Source: Metopolophium dirhodum (taxonomy: Eukaryota > Arthropoda > Insecta > Hemiptera > Aphididae). From it: DNA of 64,000 bases. Made by a program: the position numbers and the translations under genes. Shown piece after piece: positions 13,583 through 27,300 of the stretch. The notes beneath the pieces are model-generated. The model was given only the letters and a program-made list of their open reading frames with translations. It made no database searches and had not been told where the DNA came from. Numbering within the stretch: position 1 is the stretch's first letter; each line of letters starts with the position of its first letter. The stretch spans positions 4,773,217 through 4,837,216 of the forward strand of contig NC_083561.1 of the NCBI RefSeq assembly GCF_019925205.1, written 5' to 3'.

Positions 13583-16091
13583 GTCAGTCACGATTTTCCG
13601 ATTATACATAATTAAATAATATTATTTTTTCACGTTCGCCACATATTATCACAATATATATGGTGTAACCATGATTGAGCGTCGCTCGACCATATCTTCA
13701 CGTATTATTGCCTTTAAATGCTGCACCATCAGGGGAAACGATAGAAATAAAAGCTTCGAGCCGGGTTCTCACTACGCCTTGTCGTGTATACGGTTGAATA
13801 TAGTATTCAACTTGTTTGAAGCAAACGTTTCGGGCACGAACATGTGGTTACCTACGAAACACGACGTGACACGGTGCAGTGTGAACCCGGCTTTACGCAG
13901 CACTTAATTGTTCTGCGCCACGTACCAATGTATATTGCCCACCTCATTTCTCTCGAAACGCAGGAATTTGTTGGATATAGTCGGTATAACGGGCGGGGGT
14001 TTTTTCTTTCTGGATTTTATCACTTTTAGATGCTCTTCCGCGTCCCCCGGACGCACACGTCGAGTTTTATTCAACAAAAAAAACGCGGTACGCAGGTACG
14101 CGATTCGCTATCGTCCCGGACGTCGGACTTTCGCGCTTTTTCGGCGACGTTTGGACGCGTTCGCATCCCACTGCTGCAGTGTGCGTGTGCAGTCGATGAC
14201 ACCCTGTTTGTGTGTACCCACAATTCTACGCCGAAAACAATTTTAAAACGTCGGCTCAACCGTGCGCGGCCGCTGTGTCCATCCGATCGGATCGATATTC
14301 GTCACCATCGAACAGTGTTCAGACGACACGCAACCGAATCGATTAAGTTCACGGGAGGCGGATAATGGAAGCGGACGGTGGAAACGCCAGACCCTCCCTC
14401 CCCCCCCCCCCCCCCCCCGATCGCCCGTCGAGAGTGCCAAACGTTTCGACGATTTCGCCAGAGTTCATTTTCTCGTCAACCAGCGTTTTTCCGCGATTCG
14501 AAATCTCTCGTACCGAACGTGCGGTACACGTACCTATATACCCGCACGTTGCGATATCGGTCCACGGGAAAAGGAAACAACGAAAACCGATGGATAAATA
14601 AACGAGTTTCCCCCGGAATTTCGTACGGATAAAATCCGATCTCGGTCACGATCTCCGTCACCGCCGCGCACGCGTCTCTATACCTGTACACAGTATTGTA
14701 CACCTGCAAAGTGGGCATAATATAATAATAATTACATCCCGGGCAATGGTACGTGGCTGAGAAAACCGCTGTTGTGCACACTTTTTCTAATAACATTATT
14801 ATTCGCTTTATTATATTTTTTCTATTTTTCGTTGTTCATCGTCTTCTTCTTCTTCTTCTTCTTCTTCTTATTCTTATTCTTTGCTCGCTTTACACACCTG
14901 ATAACGGTGACTCGATAAACAATGATTAATACTCTCGATCGTTGACACCGAAAATCATCACAAAAGCACTACATAATATTACCAAAACGAATTGCGAACA
15001 GCGAACAATGCAAAACTGTAAACATAAACACATGACAATTATGTTTTATAGTGATTTTTATTCAATGTTGCTTCTGCCGGTTTCATAACAGTCACAGGAC
15101 GGTCATTATGTATATGTTTGTACTACTACCGTAATATGAATTCATACATACGGTTCCACGACATTAATGTTATATCTTCCACTCATTCATCTGATCATTT
15201 CATGTAGTTTAGTTGTAATTACCCGACAACGATATGCATAAAATTCGGCCAAAATTCGTCCCCGGTCGTATCGCTAAGCAATATTATGCTAAACGTTATC
15301 ATAGTAACGATAACAATACACAGACTATCGGGTTTAATAATAAAAAAAAAAAAAAACACTACGTCGTTTCCATCATTTTCCACAGTGGTTTCGACCACTT
15401 ACGACCAACAGTCTTTTCTGCGAGTATCTCATAATTATTTATCAATCCGGCGAGGACAAATTTTGGTTCAGATTTTTTCCATTTTTCCCTGTGGGTATAT
15501 ATTTTTGGATGTGCGTGTAGCATGCCGCACGCCACATAACGTACCTACGTATATATGCCATCTGTTGGATTCTATGACACGAGTGTAATTTTGGCATTGT
15601 GTGTCTGTTTGTTTTTTTTAGGTTGATCGAACCCGATCGACCGCGGGAGACTAACAATTACAGAAACATAACATCAAGATACGACAATGTGTACATAAAA
15701 TATATATATATATATATATATGTATACACATTTTTACATTGTATATGACATGTGAAAAACAACATCGAGAAACTCATCTCACTACTTAACGGACTCGATC
15801 AAAAACACTATGATATACAAAAAAAACAACAACAAAAACAACGACATAGATTTAAGAATGTAAAAACAAAACTTATTTATTCAAAGTTTTTATTTATTTA
15901 TTTATTTATTTATTTATTAATTAATAATTTATTTTAGATATTAGAAATTCAATATTTCAATGCTATAATATTACACCTATAATTTTTTTTTTTTATACAT
16001 AATATGATATAATATATAATAATATATAAAAATATATTTACGACAATTTGTTACCAAACAACAACTACTCGAATAACGAATACATACATGC

Positions 16092-16123
<32 letters not shown>

Positions 16124-16565
16124 TATTGTAGTGTGTCATTTAATAACAGTCAAAACAAAATTATGTTAATTCGTGTTCAATATAGAGTAAGATTTATTAT
16201 AATAATATTAATATCTTTGAGTGTCATAACGAATTATTATTTATTTTTATCAAAAAGTAAAAAAAAAAACATGGCTGTGATAGCAAATATTTCAGCAAAT
16301 AAACAGATTTGAATACATTGAAACTACATTATGTTAATAATTTAAATCCACACCTTACTTATTATCAGTGCCGAGCGCATTATTGTCATTATAATACTAT
16401 ATTATAATGATATGATCACACTATTATAGGTACAGCGTATAATAATTAATAATATAAACAATATTATTACAATACAGTAAAAGTATGGGGAAAAAAAAAA
16501 ACAAATAACGGTGAAGGTATATTCTGCACACACACACACAACACACACAACACACACACACACAC

Positions 16566-16605
<40 letters not shown>

Positions 16606-18269
16606 CAGAAGTTAGTGTTTCGCTTTATACTGTGCGTGGTGTAGTGATGTATACCTGAAGGATGGTGTGTGGTGGGTGAAATGTTGGGCAAGCTCGCAGG
16701 AACTTTGCGAGGAATTTCGCCCGGAAAAAGGTTCCGTTGTAATAATATAATAGAATAATGTCATTATATTCTATGATATGCGTTTCCTGTCCGCGCACCT
16801 GTACCATACCGACTCGACGCCGAACAATTATTATTATTATTATTATTATTATTATTTTTTTTTACTATTGTTATTGTGAGCGCATAGATCCGCACGCGCA
16901 TAATATTATTGATATATTTATATCGGCCAAATATAATATTGTTTTATCCGTCTACGTAACGTGCAATAATTGTAGTCGAAATAATATTATCATAACAATA
17001 CGCGCACCTGTTGGTATTCGGATGTCGTAGAGATGATAGTACTATAAAAGGTCTGTAAGTTTACTATTGTGTACGGCTTGGAGTTCAGTTTAAATTTTCA
17101 CTTGAAATCCAACAGCGTGCGGGTCAAGGCCGACGAGGCACATAATAATAGTAATGATAATAATTTTTTATTTTTCGCCGATCGACGACGGTCGGGTTGG
17201 GCTGCGGGTTGAATCTCGAGATCATAGAAAATATCCCGGTTGCAGCGATATTTTCGAGGTAGGGTGCAAAAAAAAATGATCAAAGTTCGTATGTACCAAT
17301 ATAAACCAGTAACCTACACGTACCCATAATATAATATATACAATAACCGACTTCGAGGTATATATACTGTCGTCGTACTGTAAGCTGCGATCCGGCGATG
17401 AAGACGTGTCTTAAGACGACGAAGGTGACTGCGGTGACGACGAGGACGAAGGAAGTATGTAATTAATATAATAAAATAGAAAGAACTCTTCTGCATTCAT
17501 CATTCGTATGCGGAGGTAAAAAAAAAAAACATAAAAGAAATCGGTGTGTGTGTGTATATATATATTAAAATAACTTAATACCTAAGTATGCTACTCATTT
17601 AAACTTCGCGATGTTTGCTGCCGAAAGGATACGGGTTTGTCAGATTTCCATGTAAATATAAAATACTTAAAGTCGCTTACTATAATAATATTATTATTGT
17701 TTTACTATTTTATCGATGTCGCAATATTAAATAATATTATTGCTAACGTGTACGCCGACATAATAATAGACGTTGTTGTTCTTGTGTATTGCATGATCAC
17801 AGATGACGAAGAAGAGGACGAGACGTCTTCGGTTAGCACGCTGGTGTTCGGACAGGCGTCCACCACCGCGGTGCCCGTGCAGGGCCTGTCCGTGTCGTCA
17901 CCGGCTGACGACTCGTCGGACTACGGGACGGGCGGCGACGGCTCCGCGGTGTCCAGCGTCAACTATGACGACGGCGCTGGCGTGGACGACGCGGCGGCCG
18001 CCGACCAGGACGGACCACACACCGTCACGCTGCTCTCGCCCGTGCCCAACGACGACGACTTGACGGACGGCGAGGACGGTGCCGCTCTCGTCGCGTCTTC
18101 CGTGCAGGCTGTCGAGTCCAACAGTATCGCGGCCGCGGCTGCTCCTGCGCCGGCCAACGCGAGCGATGACGACGACGATGACGACGACGACGATGACGAC
18201 GACGACGACGACGACGACGACGATACGTCGGCCGCGGCCACGAGCGGCAGTGACGACGACGACGACGAT

Positions 18270-18304
<35 letters not shown>

Positions 18305-21300
18305 ATCCGGCGAGACCAGGACGGTGGCCAAGGGTCGAGCGCGTGAGTGCATAAAAACTTCCGGTAACTTTCGTCCGGTTGCGCCACCACCGCCTCACCG
18401 CATCCATCGCCGCTACACGTCCCGAATCGATTACCTGTGATTTTATTTTCTACCTTCTTTGGGCCACTTATATGCGCCTCCAGGCTTTATCCTATTCCAT
18501 ATTTCCATTAGACCTTTTTGGAAAAAATGTTCATTGATTCCGCAACAAAGTGCAGCAGCGATTTAATTAACCCACATTGATTCCGCCAATTTTGAATTGT
18601 AAGTTTAAGCCATTCGAAGTAGGACAATTGTTTTAAAAGTATGCTAACAATATAAACACTAGTCAAACCAGGAAAGTATAGTGGAAGTATAAAAAGTTAT
18701 AAATCGTAATTTCGTCAATCGTTTATTAATTGGTACCTATATATACATTATTGATTATAATGTTAAAATGTACAGTTTTTTTCTGTTTTTCAAATCAGCT
18801 CAAAAGAGAATTAAGCGATTCAACAGCGATCCATCAAAAGTTATAAATCAGGGAATATATTTTGTTTTATAAATTAATGTATTTCTTTCCAATATTCATA
18901 TTATAAGGAATAATATTTTATAGTTTTGAAGCCTGACAATTATTCAACATTTTGAAAAATGACTTATAAAAAATCGACTTGTATTAGGATTACATTTTAT
19001 ATATACTGTTATAATTAAATTCGGTGTAACCAAGTTGACCACAGATGATAATTGATAGGTTGTTTTAAATTTATCTGCACCTATACTTGCGGAATCGATG
19101 GGTCCCTTTATACGCCCACTCCTCGGTGTTACCTCCGTTAAATGGTTGAATTTCTCGTTTGCGTGCTTCGATTACGACTCGCGTATTTCAATTAGAATCG
19201 ATCGTAAAGTTATTTCAAAGAGATTAATCTACTATGTACGTGTAAAACTGTAAAGTTAAATTTTTATATTACGAGACTACGGACGAACCGAGCGAGTGAG
19301 GTTCTGGTCAACTCCTATCGGTCATGTTCGATCACGAATAACTGTGCTGTGCACAGTCTATAACGAGTAACGTCTATAAAGCCTCTAACCTTACTGGCTT
19401 CCTGATGTCTAACTATAAGGTTTTTAGAACCTTATTAGTATTATTTCTCGGGTATCGCGATAGTTGCTAAAAAAAAAAAGCCATCGAAGATGACGTCATA
19501 AGGTAGGTGCGCACCGCGGGCGATTTTGCAGTTGGTCCGACACTAAAACAATGTGTATAGACGACCGTGATGACAATATTGTTACCGTCACTATCGCCGA
19601 GACGTTTAAAAGACGAAAAACATAATCCAGATAATTAACGCGATGTCCGCCGGGTGTTATGCGTTTACAGATACGGCTCAACGGCATAGGCATATCAACG
19701 TAATCTAATATTGTGATTAATATAACATAACACAGTACCTGGTGCTGCATTCACCACGGTGCACAGTGTATAGTGTTATAGATCGAGGCAAATACTCACG
19801 CCACATCGAGCTCATTTCCCATCGAAACTTTTCCGGTGATTTATCATCCACGCTAGCGTACGATTTTCCAACGTACCTCCAACATATTATACGGACTGCA
19901 GTGATTAATTACAATACTATAATAGGTATAGGTATATTGATAATATAATATATTGCCGAATGGTTTATTCCGTGTGCGTTGGTGTGGACTTTTCGTCTCT
20001 ATTTATTTTCTCGCGTGCATTTTAACACGCTTCATTATTCGAGCCCGCAAATATCAATGGTCCAATAAGGAGACGAACGCAGCGCATGCCTCGGTCGAGC
20101 CCGAGGCGGTTAGGTGTTAAAATATATACAATAGGTACCGATTACAACAAGGAAATATTAATTACACGAATGAGAGACTCGACCGCGTTGCACGACATCG
20201 TAGGTACAATATTTACCTCGCCTTGCACGTGTATTCTCGATTTATTTCCCGAGGCTATATCGTTATTTCGAGATGCATAATGTTATTATCATTATTATTT
20301 CCCGTGTAAAAACATCATTACGATTTAATGCAACACTTGTTGAATTCGACCAAAAATGTATACTAATTATTATTGTAGATCTTGTTCGGAGGTACAATTA
20401 CAACATTTTTACACGATTGAACCGTTATAACCAGTTATACTAACTATAGTAACTACCACAATATAACCTATCTTAGTGTTCACATTTTAACGTATCCGTA
20501 TGCACTAAAATCGCCGTTCGACCTTCGACTACTTTTAATATTATAGTATATTATAATAATATAGAAACACAGTTATAACATTTCTCCGGTATTATAGATG
20601 AACACGGTTTTGTTGTCGTTGACCGACGATCGTTTTCACTCCAAACTGTATATAAACCGTGTACCAACCTCGTGCGATTAGCTCGACGGCCGAAACGATA
20701 ATAATATTAATAGTAATATTTGCCAAGACTGTATGGCTCTAGAAAGTCGTATCTGTCTTTGCAGCCGGCCGTAGGTATTATATAGCCGTATCCGCATGGA
20801 AACGAAAGGTCTCATAAAATGGCCAAACGACGGCGAAAACGATCTCGGGATGTATTCCGTGACGTCACCAGTCCTATGTTATCCCGGAACGAGTGAGTGA
20901 AAGAGCGAGAGAAAAGGATAGACAGACAGACAGACAGACAGGGGGTAGGGAGAGAGGGCGAGAGACGGAGAGAGTGTCGGACGGAGAGAGTATAGTCTGG
21001 CCACGTAGATATCAAATATCCGTCTACATAAATAATAATAATCATTATTGCCGACGCCAGCCCTAATCCCCGGGCACCTACTACCTGTGACATTATTAAC
21101 TTTCAAAGGAAGGAAAATGGAAATGTCTGCGTTTTTCTACGGGTCGACAATGCATTAAGATTGACATTTTTTTCTTCAATATCATTAAAACTAACAGTAC
21201 ATCAGTTAGGAACAACCTACTATACCTAAATTATTGAATAATTCATTGAATCCAATAAAACGCGAAAATATTCTTCAACGTTCTTCCATTTTTTTTTTCT

Positions 21301-24300
21301 TCTTTCAATCCGATAAAATATAGAGAATGGACCACCGTACTAGCCGTCCATCCGTATTTCAATGGGCGAATGCGCGGTTACCTATTATAATGTGCTTACC
21401 TACCTATATCCGACCTGACCGCGTCCAGTGGTATTCCGGAAACCTAAATCCGGATGCGGGCGCGAAGACGGGCGCGGGCTCCCACCGAAACGGGTTCAAG
21501 GATGTGACCTCCATACCGGTCGCGTATATGTGTCGACCATGTGGGCGTGCCAGGACGCTATATATAGCTATAGGCCGCCGTGTAGAAAGCAACCGGAATC
21601 GTAGGTACACAACGCGAGATTTATATATTACACGTTGTGTACGTGTGCACTTCGATACTTCGATAGAATATTATAATTTATAATGCGGTACATAATATTA
21701 TTATGTGCCTCCGATACGACAACGATGTCGTGTCCCACGAAAATCGTTTCTCCAGAAAACTGGTACTTTCTAAACGGCCGGGACCTGCAGCCGCCCCCGG
21801 GGAAATTTCTCTCCGGTCCCCACCACGGCGGCGTACAGTTCACCCGTAATCGTATCTCTCTTGTACTGTTTTACTTTCAATCACTTGTACATGATATATA
21901 AGCCGTTTTCATCTGCCCGTGCCCATCACGACTATTTAAAAGCGTATACAGCTATATATATATATATATTATTTTTTTTTTTTATCGGAAACGATTTATT
22001 TACATTTCGTCCGACGAAACGGTTTTTATTACTTTTTTTACCAATAAAAATATATTATGCCGTGCACAGGTGTCGCGTGCATTACGCTTTTTCGGAGGCC
22101 TGCTGCAGTGTAGTAGGTATACACATTTACACATCGTAAACTTCTAGTCACGTTCCAATGGCAATTCACTAAATTAGTATCACTTTGTTCACCCTGCACT
22201 TACACGCACAAGACAATAGCACCGAATGACTCGACGCGCACTCGACAACAATTGTAATAATATAATTGTTTTCAGTAAATAAATTATAATCAAATAGAGA
22301 GGAAAACGAGATCCATATTATCTAAGGATCCAAAAATGTTTATCTGACATTTAATGATTTTCCGCGACTTTGTTATAATGTAATTACCTATATGAAACGT
22401 TTTAATACATTCTCGTTTCAAGTTGGGGAACTGACTTGAGTAATTAAAATGCAGACAATATTGTTGAATAAAAATGTAAGCTTTATTACGTTTTTTTTTT
22501 GTTTACCAATTTTGGGGTGCAATTCATATTTCACTCAATTTGCTACCATGTACGCACACGTAATTCTCACAATCCTTCTTATGTAGCGTTTGTTTGCATT
22601 TTTATATTTTCTCAGGAACACTAGATAATATTATAATATTGATGGACTTCTGGCACTTCTGCTAAAACAAAGTATTTGCATTTATATGAGTTATATTTTA
22701 TAAATAGAGAGAAAAATAAAGCAACATAAACCGCATTTCTCTATAATAACACTTGCAATATTATTCTAGTTGAACAACCATTTTTGAGAGATTAAAAAAA
22801 TGTTGATACTCAATATTCAAATAACCGATAACGTGAGCATGTTTCCTGTTTCTATAAATTGTGATGTTATTGAGTCGTGGCGGAAAAAAATGTGGTTGGT
22901 GTGTTTTACGTTTATCACAACAATAATGTTGCATGGTACATTAATCTATAACATAAATAATATCTTATACATTTTATGACGGATCACCGGGTTATTACTT
23001 ACGATTTATTTTTTTATATATTCGAAATATCCGACCCTGTATTTTTTTATCCAAAAATTTTAAAAAAGAACACGACATGCGAAAATCTCGGTAAAAGTTC
23101 ACGGGGGACCATGTGTGTTAACATTTAATGAGAAACTAACGGTTTTGTGGCTGTAATGTCGCTGAACGATAGAGCTCAACTCGAAATGCATTGCATCCAG
23201 CACGCATACCTATAATATTGACCTATAACAAGGAGCCAGCTGATTATCATCGGATTCGCCCTTAAGCCGGATGAATTTTCAAGAATCGTATAAACGTAAA
23301 ATAAACAAATAACGCGTGTTCTTCGTCATCTGCGTAGATAATATCGAATAATTATACTCGTATACAAACGGATTTCTCTTTATATTCAAATAATAGGGAA
23401 ATCAAACAATGTTTTTTTACTACTCTATAGTCTACATTTTTTTTTTTTTTTTTTTTTTAGTTTCATCCAACGAGAACGAAATTATTAATATAATATATAA
23501 GCTGTTAGAAGAGGGAGGGGGGGAGGCAGAAAAATAATCGGTTCATGTTCCTTACCGTTTAGCGTGATCATCGATAGGCCACGGAGGACGAGACTGAAGG
23601 CGTCGAAATAATATTCGGATTCTGTCCAGTGTGAATATGTATAGGATAGGCAACACTTATAAGCCACGTAAATAATTATTGTGCGAGGAATATGTAAACG
23701 ATATTATATCGTGACGAACCTTTCGCCAACCTGCCTACGGTCTATACTGCTGGAAGACATCGTCGTCAGACAAAACTGACAAAAACGGTGTCCGCACCGT
23801 GATAATACATTAGCCATTACTAAAAACATACAACAGGTTAATGGTTGTCATATTATGCAGGGTTGAGATTTTGACGCAACGTCATTTTTATTCCCGTTGT
23901 TCCAAAACAACAATCATACTTATTTTAATGGTATTTTTCAAGTTTTTAGGACGTTTTTCACGACCGATTTTTGAACCAAACGTAAATTGTAATACAAAAT
24001 GTATTTTTGTAATAAAAACCAACATATCACAGCAATTTTTCTTATCAACCCGGTATCTCTATACAATACTATATATATATATATATATATATTACTAATA
24101 TAGGTAGGTAGGTACCTACATCATAATACCGTAACATACACCTAATAGTGGTCGAACAGTGTCAAACGTGTATAATAACGATTTCGTGTGAAGATAATAA
24201 TATGATATACTCGTCAGCTCGTCGTTTTCCACACCCATCTGTTCACTAATAATTAAATAATCTAAACCGATACTTCTATTTTAGTGTACTCTGAAAAAAA

Positions 24301-27300
24301 AAAAAAAAAACGTTCCGCTGTACGACTTTTCTCCGGTACTCTTCTCCAGTGTCAAACGTGTATAATAACGATTTCGTGTGAAGATAATAATATGATATAC
24401 TCGTCAGCTCGTCGTTTTCCACACCCATCTGTTCACTAATAATTAAATAATCTGAACCGATACTTCTATTTTAGTGTACTCTGAAAAAAAAAAAAAAACC
24501 GTTCCGCTGTACGACTCTTCTCCGGTACGACTTTCGTTCGGTAAGGTATTAAAACACAACAAGCCCCACTGCCCCGGACTCGTATTATACGCAGTCATAA
24601 TGATTTTTTTTTTTTTTGTTTTAATTAGTTTTATTACACAATCTGTAAATATATTATTTTTACAATAAGCGTAAGTGTTGTAATAGATTAATAAAAAGTG
24701 ACTGAAGACTTGAGCGAAGAATCCATCCAGTGATGGGACTTCTTGGAGTTGTGGATGGGTTTTATTCAGTGAGGAGGTCCCGACACCATTTTCGTTTTAG
24801 ACGTCTTCCAGGGTCACCTGGAATGCTGAGGGCAGATAGGTTTGAGATTAGAGGATTTCGGTGGTTGGAGAGATTTGAGTGGAATCGTAATAAATAGAGT
24901 TTTGGCTGGCTACGAGGTAATGATATTAACCTGCGCATAAATGTATATTATTTCAGGCACGCGTGACGGTATACGATACACGACGCGGGTCATAATAATA
25001 TTATTATCAATTATTATTTTATAAGACGCGCCCCGTCCGCCGCGGTTATAATATTTAAACGCCATCGGTTCGTGTACGACAAATACGGCGATCAATGTAA
25101 TATAATGCGATAATTCGGCATACGCGTCAACATTTCGAACGCAAATAACGTTCGACCGCGGTGCCGCGACCGTGCGTATTCGCCGCAGCCGCCGTCGTCG
25201 GGTTCGCGCAGGAATGCAGTTATCGAATTTTAAGGAGGCCAAACCTGGTCGTGCGCCGCCGTTGTCTCCGGACCGGAGCCGCGCGTACCACTTATTATTA
25301 TTTTTTTTTTGCGGTGGCCGTCCCATTTCGCGCGAACCGCCGCCGCCGCCGCCGCCGCAAGACGGATTAATAGCTGATAAATAATTGCGTTATTTGTAGG
25401 ACGTATAGGTACGACGTTGCTGTCGGACGCGTGGCACACGAAATCGTTTCCTGTCCCGTTACGATACTACGTTCCTCGCCAAAAATAACGTACGGGCACG
25501 ACGTTGTTACTATCGTCGTCGACGTTTCTGCACGATTGCAATGTCGTCGTCGTCGTTCGACCGCGCCGCAATACTGGCCAATCCGGCGCGTTGTCAATAA
25601 TTATTTATCGTTCGAACGACAATATTCCAAAACTATAAAATATTCTCACCGTTGCCGGCGCGACGAGTGCTGATGGTCGACCCGTCGGCAGCGAATGCGC
25701 GGCGAAACGATTATAATATTAGGCACATCATTATTGCGCTTACACCAGCTACCAGGGATTTTCCGAATAAAGAGCCTAGGTTCCGATTCGCGGGACAATA
25801 TAGCCACGGTGGGAAATTCCACGAAAAAGGCAATGGAAAATGGGAAGCAGTGGGAAAATCTCGGCAAAATATTTTCATGAAACAGTTACTTCTGTGTGAT
25901 AATAACGACACGCCAAATACGGCAATGCTGTTTTGAAAGTTTTTATTCACAACCGACGCTGAGGGCCTCTCCGCGGATCGCACAACATAATACGAACTTT
26001 TACGGGACGAATCGCTTTTAAGTAGATATATAATATATTTTAAATACTTATATTTGTCATGCCATTTGCGCGGTTTGTTCTCCATTGATGCTAACATATT
26101 TATTTTTTTCAAATTAGAACCACCCCATATAAATCCCCATATAAATTGTCAATCATTTTTTACTTGGTTAAACCGAACGAGTATTTTTTGAGTTATTCAA
26201 CTCCGTGTGTTTAAGGATAATAGTTCCACAATAATACGAACACTGAATAAGTTTGGAAGATTTGGATTCTTATTATAAACATTTTATAGTTTTTAAAATT
26301 TACCTGGATATAAAATATAGGTACTACTGCCAATATTACACATTATATTTTTGTAAAACTATTTTTAAGGACTACCCATTATCCATAATATATTATATAT
26401 TTCAATAACTCAGAAACTACTCATATGAATTTTCATTTAGATCCATGTACGATATACATTATCCATAAAGTCGTCCGCTTAAAATTTACTGTAAAAACGG
26501 TTAGTTTTCACTTGAAATGGTACATTAATTGTATTGCCATTGCAGTACACTTCTTAAATTGTACAACAAATATAAATATTATGGTCCGTAGACCATATAT
26601 TATAATGTATGTATTTCAAAGAACAGAATCTGAGTAAATCCTTATTTGAGGGGAAGATGGGGGGAGTGAGCATGGTCAGGTAGCCATGTATAATATTATT
26701 CAGTTTTGTTTTTATTCCCTGGACGACACCGCAATTATTCGACGTGCAATGGGTATAATATTCGTCGTCTTCTTTGCCGGACAATTTATTGCCCTATTTA
26801 TTTTACCTACGACCGGGTCTGTGAATATTTCCGGCTTTTCATTAAGGTCTTTATAGCAGGCATAATAATTTCGCCAAATATCCCATTTCGGCCGCAAACC
26901 CACCATCACCCTTCCCCCCCCCCACACTATACCGACAGGTCAAAACGCGGTACGAACGGGTCATCGTGGTATAAACCTACGGCTAAAATATTGAAATACC
27001 GTAATGTGGTATGCACCGAGTTTAGTAGGCGTACAGTAATATAGTGTGTGTGCATTGCGGACCGCGGAAACGCCATAAACAAATATAAAATTGACTGCAG
27101 CAATACTAAATCGATTTACACATTGGTCGCATTTTAATGTTATCTGTGCGCGCGCGTGCCAAGAACGTTGACCTATACCTATGCCTCACCGTATAATAAT
27201 ATTATGTACATGACACATAATATGCATATGTATATAAATTATGCAAAGACGCCGTTAAAATAATAATACCAACGGCGGGTTAACGGATCTTCGGTAAATG

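Larger units (their letters stand above)
13583..17802 (+). other. Intron 1 (4.2 kb), CpG-rich at its 5' end
   Basis: The first kilobase (13640-14700) is much richer in CpG than the rest and carries many overlapping frames of 60-110 codons on both strands, none recognisable. The remainder is AT-rich with a dense set of microsatellites (14842, 15700, 15888, 16093, 16527, 16826). No exon is needed here, since exons 1 and 2 already join in phase. Confidence 0.6.

Noticed and set aside
13083..13615. Long frames overlapping exon 1 on the minus strand and other + frames (poly-Ser, poly-Arg, poly-Thr, poly-Val)
   Set aside because: They are mirror readings of the GAC/GAT triplet repeat. Only the acidic frame has a signal peptide, splice sites and in-phase continuation.
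16402..16691. Cys/Val-rich minus-strand frames
   Set aside because: Translation of the (CA)n microsatellite at 16527-16604.
17898..18407. Minus-strand frames of 120-170 codons across exon 2
   Set aside because: Same triplet-repeat shadow effect. They read as Val, Ser or Arg runs with no recognisable domain or splice context.
25161..25384. Arg/Pro-rich frames in the CpG patch, considered as an extra exon between exons 2 and 3
   Set aside because: I found no acceptor/donor pair preserving phase 1 on both sides, and exons 2 and 3 already join in phase.
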